A stretch of 64,000 bases of DNA from Gerris lacustris (taxonomy: Eukaryota > Arthropoda > Insecta > Hemiptera > Gerridae). The notes under the pieces were generated by a model, which searched no databases, was not told the DNA's origin, and saw only the letters and a program-made list of their open reading frames with translations. The DNA lies in NCBI GenBank assembly GCA_951217055.1, contig OX578279.1, forward strand, positions 29,848,173 through 29,912,172. The letters run 5' to 3'. Position numbers and translations under genes: made by a program. Positions 58,936 through 64,000 of this stretch are shown in pieces (position 1 is the first letter of the stretch; every line of letters starts with the position of its first letter).

Positions 58936-59094
58936 ATGTAGATATATTACGTCATATCCCGTATACATTAATGATGTAACCTGCTTTGCCTAACTTATTT
59001 CATTTTTCCCTTATTTATTTTCTAAATCTGTCAAAATGGTTTTGATTCTTTACATAAAAAGTATCAATTTAGCATATTTATTGAGCGCTAACGA
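58936..59094. other. Unassigned sequence
   Basis: Nothing recognisable. Confidence 0.4.
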
Positions 59095-59515
59095 TTGAAA
59101 TTAATATAGGACTATCTGTGGGCTAAATTTAACAAACCAACTAAATATATATACGAGTACTTTTAAACACATTGGTGCTAATAAGAAATCACTTTTTGCT
59201 TATGTGGAAGAGAAACCAATGTGCGAAGTAGTTTGAAACTTATATGGGGTTAACTTCTAATAATGAACTAATTTTGATCTACCTCATCCGAAGTTCATCA
59301 AAATTAAACGAGTAGTTCTTAAGATATGTTGGTTCACAATAATTTACTATTGTGGACAGACCTATAGGCACTCACGGGACAAAATGTATTCTCTAATGTC
59401 TAAAACGTATTTTTCTTTTGGAATTTTTGTATTCGGAGACAATGAAAAGTGTCGTTCGTCAGAACAGTCGCATAGCTTCCATTATCTTCGGTAAGCTTTG
59501 AAACAAAACCTACAT
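59095..59515 (-). repeat. Family B2 repeat
   Basis: Contains GGACTATCTGTGGGCTAAAT, GGAAGAGAAACCAATGTGCG, TTGAAACTTATATGGGG, AAATTAAACGAGTAGTTCTT, ATGTTGGTTCACAA and the terminal hairpin variant ATCTTCGGTAAGCTTTGAAA. Confidence 0.75.
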
Positions 59516-59661
59516 TTACGAGGGAGCCCAAGTTTGATTGAAGATTTCTTCCTACGTAAATTTTAATTGAATTACCTAAAAAAAAGTCCAGTGTGAACAT
59601 GCAAGGAATAAGATACTTTAGTATTTGCATGCAGTATCTCTGTATGAGAATGAGAAAGATT

Positions 59662-59709
59662 TGTGGCGGAGATGCATTTGCAAATACACTTAAATGCATC
59701 TCCGCCACA
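59662..59709. repeat. Perfect 18-bp hairpin with 12-nt loop
   Basis: TGTGGCGGAGATGCATTT at 59,662-59,679 pairs exactly with 59,692-59,709. Looser pairing may extend outwards (GTGTGAACATGC against GCATGC...). It is more GC rich than its flanks and could be a MITE core or an RNA hairpin. The frames on both strands here are palindrome translations. Confidence 0.85.
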
Positions 59710-59759
59710 GATTTACTGTTTACACTTAGTGCACATTTCTCAAGCATGCATGATATGTC

Positions 59760-59916
59760 ATTACATTATGTCGGCAGACAGCATTAAGCTATGGGAATGT
59801 AGTTTTACTTCCGAGTTATCTATCAATCTTAACTTCTTTTGTTTGGCTGAAAATTGAAAAAAAATCTTGGTAACAAATGGCAAAAGAGCACTTCTGATCG
59901 ACTAGTGTGTCGATGA

Positions 59917-59947
<31 letters not shown>

Positions 59948-61820
59948 TAGATTTCTGCAATGCAGAGCATCCAAACACCAAAAAATCGACTTATATAAAA
60001 CATATATATATATTTATATATATATTGATAGATATAAATTTTAGTGATATAGAAGGTTCTTGTTAAAGCGTGGCTTTGGCTAACTAATTGTCTAGAAATG
60101 CATCTTTTAAATCTGGTTTCACTCACAAATTGATAAAAATAATATATTTAGATCATTATAAAAGAATAGTACATTTCACGGTTGGTTTAAATTCCAAAAT
60201 TAGTGAATAGCATTTAAATCCAAGACTTTTGCCATGCTCCATCGTACACAATGTATTATATAAATGTTTTTTTCACTATGTATTTTAAAAATTATCCATA
60301 GGATCAGGGGATTAGAAATATTGTAAGACAGTAAAAAATAATTATAGCACAAAGTATAATTAAAAATAACGTTTGAATTTAGAATGGGGAATTTAGGAGT
60401 ACAATGTAAATATCAAAGTGCCGACGGCACATAGGAAATCAGTTTTCAGTCATTCAAATTATATTATTAAAAAATATAATAATTTGGTTTAAACAATTTT
60501 GTTTACTTATTTCAGAAAAGTAATAAACAATTTGAAAAACTATAATTACACATAATGATACACGAATGATGTTATTGAACATCCTTGTTATCGAAGGATG
60601 TTTAACCATAATTGTAATTTTCAAACTAATAACTAATTGTAATTATGAAAATTATACGTTACAATTGTTTTGACCGATAAATTGTATACTATTCATTACT
60701 TATAAATATAGCGTATACATTAAAAAAAAAAAATGCATCAGAATAACTTTTCTCAAACTTCTTTTTCAATGGTTGCATTACTAGGGACATACTGATATTA
60801 GTATCAATATAGTTATCATAGTGATAGTAAAATATGGTTTAATTATAATGGGATGTGCCTAATAATGTTATAATAATACACAATAATCGGTATAGTCTAT
60901 TGTGTAGTGTTGTTGTGTCGGTGTAGTGTTATTGTTATTGTAAAATATTGTAACTTTATAATACAATAATATTTATAAATGAAGTACAATATTATACTAA
61001 AATGGAGTTTTAAACTTGTATTAATATTATAAATCATATCATAATCATAATTACTTTTCATATTTCATAGTATATTTCCTTTCCGTTTCGGAAGGAAAAC
61101 ATTGAAATTTACGGCTGAAGGGAAGATTTGTTCTGAGATAAATAGGATTAAGGTCTGCCTTGGTTTTTAAACTAAATTAATCTCTTCCATTATCCAACCT
61201 AAGGCAAAGATAATCTTAAATAATGAGCCCCAGAAGTTTTCTCTGGGTGTAAATCATTCATGGTGTTTAAGTTTATTAAAAAATAAAAAGAACAAAAACC
61301 TATTCAATTTCCATGTTTTTTTATTTCTATTTCGATGTACCATATCCGTGCTTATATTTCAAGATCAAGCATTAAATGTATTATAATTAAACTAATACAA
61401 AAGTGTCTAAGTAATTAAATAATTAAATTAGAAGTCACGCAGAGTTTTTCTATGAAGATAGACTTTAGTTTTTAAATAAATTTAAATGATAATTCGAATT
61501 TACTTTCATTCAATATAGAATTTTAATTAGGACATTTTCTTAAGTACTGACAACAATTACTTATTTACAAGTATACATAACTCTGACTAAGAGGTAACTG
61601 CTAAAAAGAAAAAAAAATCGAGCAGTGTTTATTTAAAATATATAACATATTTACATTGAGCAAATCATTATTTTCACAACAAAGAAGTTACAATACTTTA
61701 TCATAATAATCAGCCACAATAAGGTAGAACATACACACAAAAAGTCAAAGGACTTACAAATAATTTACATCTTATAAGTACGATATTGTTTGTGTGAGAG
61801 ACATTATAATACAAAAAAAA
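59760..61820. other. AT-rich unassigned sequence with small hairpins
   Basis: Poly-A run at about 59,920-59,946. Hairpins AACATCCTT/AAGGATGTT at about 60,579-60,603 and TTCCG/CGGAA with flanking CCTT/AAGG near 61,080-61,103. No gene or element ends recognised. Confidence 0.4.
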
Positions 61821-62402
61821 AATAGACTGCCAATTAGTGTGGCACATAGCTTCCTCGCATCCTATCATGTACTATAACAATTATTGTTATATTATTTTAT
61901 TGTAATATTGTTTATTTTGTAAAAACTATTAATAATTTTAGCGATCCTTAACACTTCATAGCGGTGTCGCTGTTGGTTTTACTAAAAAATTGTATTTAAA
62001 AAAAATGTTTGTCTCATTGAATAGATGAAGTTAGATTTTTTCCCCGACCTAAAATTCCAATTTTAAATTAAAAGTTCACGTTTACGCGAGCGTTGCTCGT
62101 GAACGCTTAGACGGATAACGTTGTCCAACGAACTCGTCCTGAGCATTGAGAAAATGAACATGTCTACCAAATTTCATCAAAATCGGTCGACATTTACTCA
62201 AGTTATCGTCGCACGTTTCATAATTCGCGGACACACAGACCGACAGACAGACAGACAGACAGACAGACACGAGACCAAAAATGTTCCCTGATGTCTGAAA
62301 CGGATTTCTGTATTAGAATTTTTGAAATCGGAGGCATAAAAGTTTTTCGTTCTCAAAAGTGAACACAATGCTTCCGTTACCTTCGGTAAGCTCGGAAGCA
62401 AT
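61821..62402 (+). repeat. Family B repeat, near full length (582 bp)
   Basis: About 95% identical, in the same orientation and with the same ends, to 39,414-39,997. Complete from AATAGACTGCCAATTAGTG to the hairpin CTTCCGTTACC-TTC-GGTAAGCTCGGAAG. The frames over (GACA)n are not genes. Confidence 0.85.
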
Positions 62403-63115
62403 ATTTAAAGGAAAGTTATAAGCAAAAATATCATTTTTGAATAAGGAGTATCATGCTGAAACTGGTCTAGTATTTTCCAAATATATATTGAAAGTGACTT
62501 GGTAAAGTAAATTAGTGTATTTGGAGTTTATTTTCGTCGCTTCTACTTTCTACTTTTACTTTTTATGAAACATATACACAGAAAACATGTACAGTATATC
62601 CACATCTATAGTGTAATTGGGTAAAAACGGATGGCGATGAGAGATAAATCAATTGATAAAGCTCCGGATGAAAGAGAGAGAAATAGAAATATTTTGAGGG
62701 GAATTTGTTAAAATAATGTTATCTCTAATTTTTCGCATTAGTCCAAATGAGTATTTTAAATACTTAACACTCACTCTTTCTATAATGTAAAATTGTCAAA
62801 ACTTTGTATTATTATATTTGTATAAGGAATGCCACTGAACATAGACCTTAGAACTTGATTCAGGACAAACAATACTACCGTATTATGTTGTATATTATAA
62901 TTCTAATAGTTTTAGTCCAGGAGATCAACAAATATTTTTGTGAACTAGAAAATTATTACACAATTAATTTGTATTTAGTTGTTAATATAGTAAGTTCAAA
63001 AATTACAGGTCGATAAAGCAATTTCAATTGTTTAAGTTAATGTCACTTACGAAGATTGACTATGGAAACAAATAGCAGCATAATTATAACACCACACTAG
63101 AGCATTTCTATTATA
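62403..63115. other. AT-rich unassigned sequence with a partial element end
   Basis: CAGGACAAACAATACTACCGT near 62,860 and TTAGTCCAGGAGATCAAC near 62,922 match parts of the 63,116-63,734 fold-back, so a worn or rearranged relative lies here. A possible 9-nt micro-exon lies at 63,051-63,059. Confidence 0.4.
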
Positions 63116-63734
63116 GTCCAGGAGGTAACATGCAAAAAAGTGTTTGACTAACATCAAGCTAAAATTTTGTGTATAACTTAATCTTTAGGTGCCTTTTAAG
63201 ATAATGTGGTCGGCAAAAGTTCGTCTGCGGGACATAGCTTGGCAATAGGCATAAAAAAACCTGTGGAGAACGGCCATGTCCAGCCCTTTTTGGTGGACAA
63301 TGTGATTTTCATGATCCTGAGTACAAAATTTGTAAGTAGACTAAAATCCAAATTGATGTTAGTCACTTGATAGGTTATAGTTATTTAGATATTAATACAA
63401 ATCAAAGTTGTATCAGGTCAAACAATACTACCGTCAAGTACAGACGGACGGTAGTACCGTAACAGTACCACCGTTATTTATCAAGTGAAAAAGTAACATC
63501 AACTTTATTTTTTGACTTGTAACTAATTTTGTACTCCTGATCATGAAAATCACATTGTCCACCATAAAGGGCGGGTCATGGCCGCTCTCCGCTGGTTTGT
63601 TTTTTTCAGATCCTTATTGTCAAGGTATGTCATGTCCCGCAGACGAACTTAGCCGACCACATATTCTAAAAAGGCATCATAAGATTTTTTTTATACCAAG
63701 ATTCTAGCTTGATGTTAGTCGCTATCTTCTGGAC
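63116..63734. mobile_element. Fold-back element, 619 bp, TA-flanked
   Basis: Arms of about 250-270 bp. The ends are GTCCAGGAGGTAAC and its complement, flanked by TA on both sides. Paired blocks include ACTAACATCAAGCTA, GTTCGTCTGCGGGACAT, GTGGACAATGTGATTTTCAT and AGTACAAAATT. The apex near 63,425-63,460 holds a smaller palindrome (ACTACCGTC/GACGGTAGT). Non-autonomous, and TA target duplication suggests a Tc1/mariner-like mover, which is inference. Confidence 0.85.
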
Positions 63735-64000
63735 TAAATAGATTAACTGCAAATAAATAATTTATAACAATAAAATTTCCTTTGTTAGAGAATTTTTTTT
63801 TAAGAAAATCAAGCTTATTGCAATGACTTCAAAATATTTGTAATGCGAATTTTTGAAAATTTTCTCCATGACAATCCGTTTTGGACTATTCTTAATCGAT
63901 TCCTAAAATTTAACAATTTTTGTTTATATTTTGTATAAGTCACTCCAGACGATATCTCACCCTAGGGTGCATTTAAAATTCCAATCAAATGTTAAAATGT
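63735..64000. other. AT-rich unassigned sequence
   Basis: Nothing recognisable up to the right edge. Confidence 0.4.

Overview
This window looks like a stretch of arthropod (most likely insect) nuclear genome. It is strongly A+T rich (about 70-75% by eye), full of TA microsatellites and homopolymer runs, and has no long intact protein-coding ORF. Most long reading frames are translations of repeats, such as (TA)n read as Ile-Tyr or (GTCT)n read as Val-Cys-Leu-Ser. What can be supported is a dense, nested mosaic of transposable elements in an AT-rich intergenic or intronic background. Arthropod assignment rests on the element types: a gypsy/errantivirus-type LTR element with a tRNA-Ser primer site, CAGGGTG-type fold-back elements, a DGAPAHF-type mariner-like remnant, hAT elements, and a PIF/Harbinger-like element with a MADF-like reading frame. 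Species cannot be told from the sequence.

Layout. 0-8 kb: a copy of repeat family A, AT-rich filler, small hairpins and candidate minus-strand exons. 8-11 kb: a 31-bp tandem repeat, a decayed mariner-like transposase, then a 1.74-kb hAT element with perfect 8-bp target duplications that holds a nested family C repeat. 12.6-13.6 kb: a large fold-back. 15.6-23 kb: families D, G, F and B, a 584-bp CAGGGTGTCCC element and a 1-kb fold-back. 24.8-29.3 kb: a coding-like plus-strand block, a 504-bp hAT MITE inside a B2 repeat, a second 1-kb-class fold-back carrying family A in its loop, and a small LTR retrotransposon. 32-41.7 kb: fold-backs, B2 fragments, a GC-rich island at 35 kb with candidate exons, a 1.5-kb segment bounded by 68-bp inverted repeats, and two LINE 3' ends, one followed by a tandemly repeated tail and a tRNA-like head. 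42-64 kb: a Tigger/pogo-like MITE, more B2, C, D, A, F and G copies, a PIF/Harbinger-like pair inside a B2 copy, several hairpins, and a 619-bp fold-back near the right edge.

Host genes. No gene is identified with confidence. Several short, relatively GC-rich blocks have an acceptor-like and a donor-like site with an open frame between them: minus strand at 45.7, 42.2, 25.2, 8.0, 4.8, 2.9 and 0.9 kb, and plus strand at 24.9, 35.2, 35.7 and 38.1 kb. Four minus-strand blocks share the donor GTAAGTAC and some are phase-compatible. They may be small exons of a gene with very long introns, but in AT-rich DNA such matches also arise by chance. I recognise no protein family in them.

Nested insertions give a relative history: B2, C and the fold-backs were targets, and hAT, family A and Harbinger-like elements were among the later arrivals. 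The LTR element is young, since its LTR copies differ at one site in about 206.
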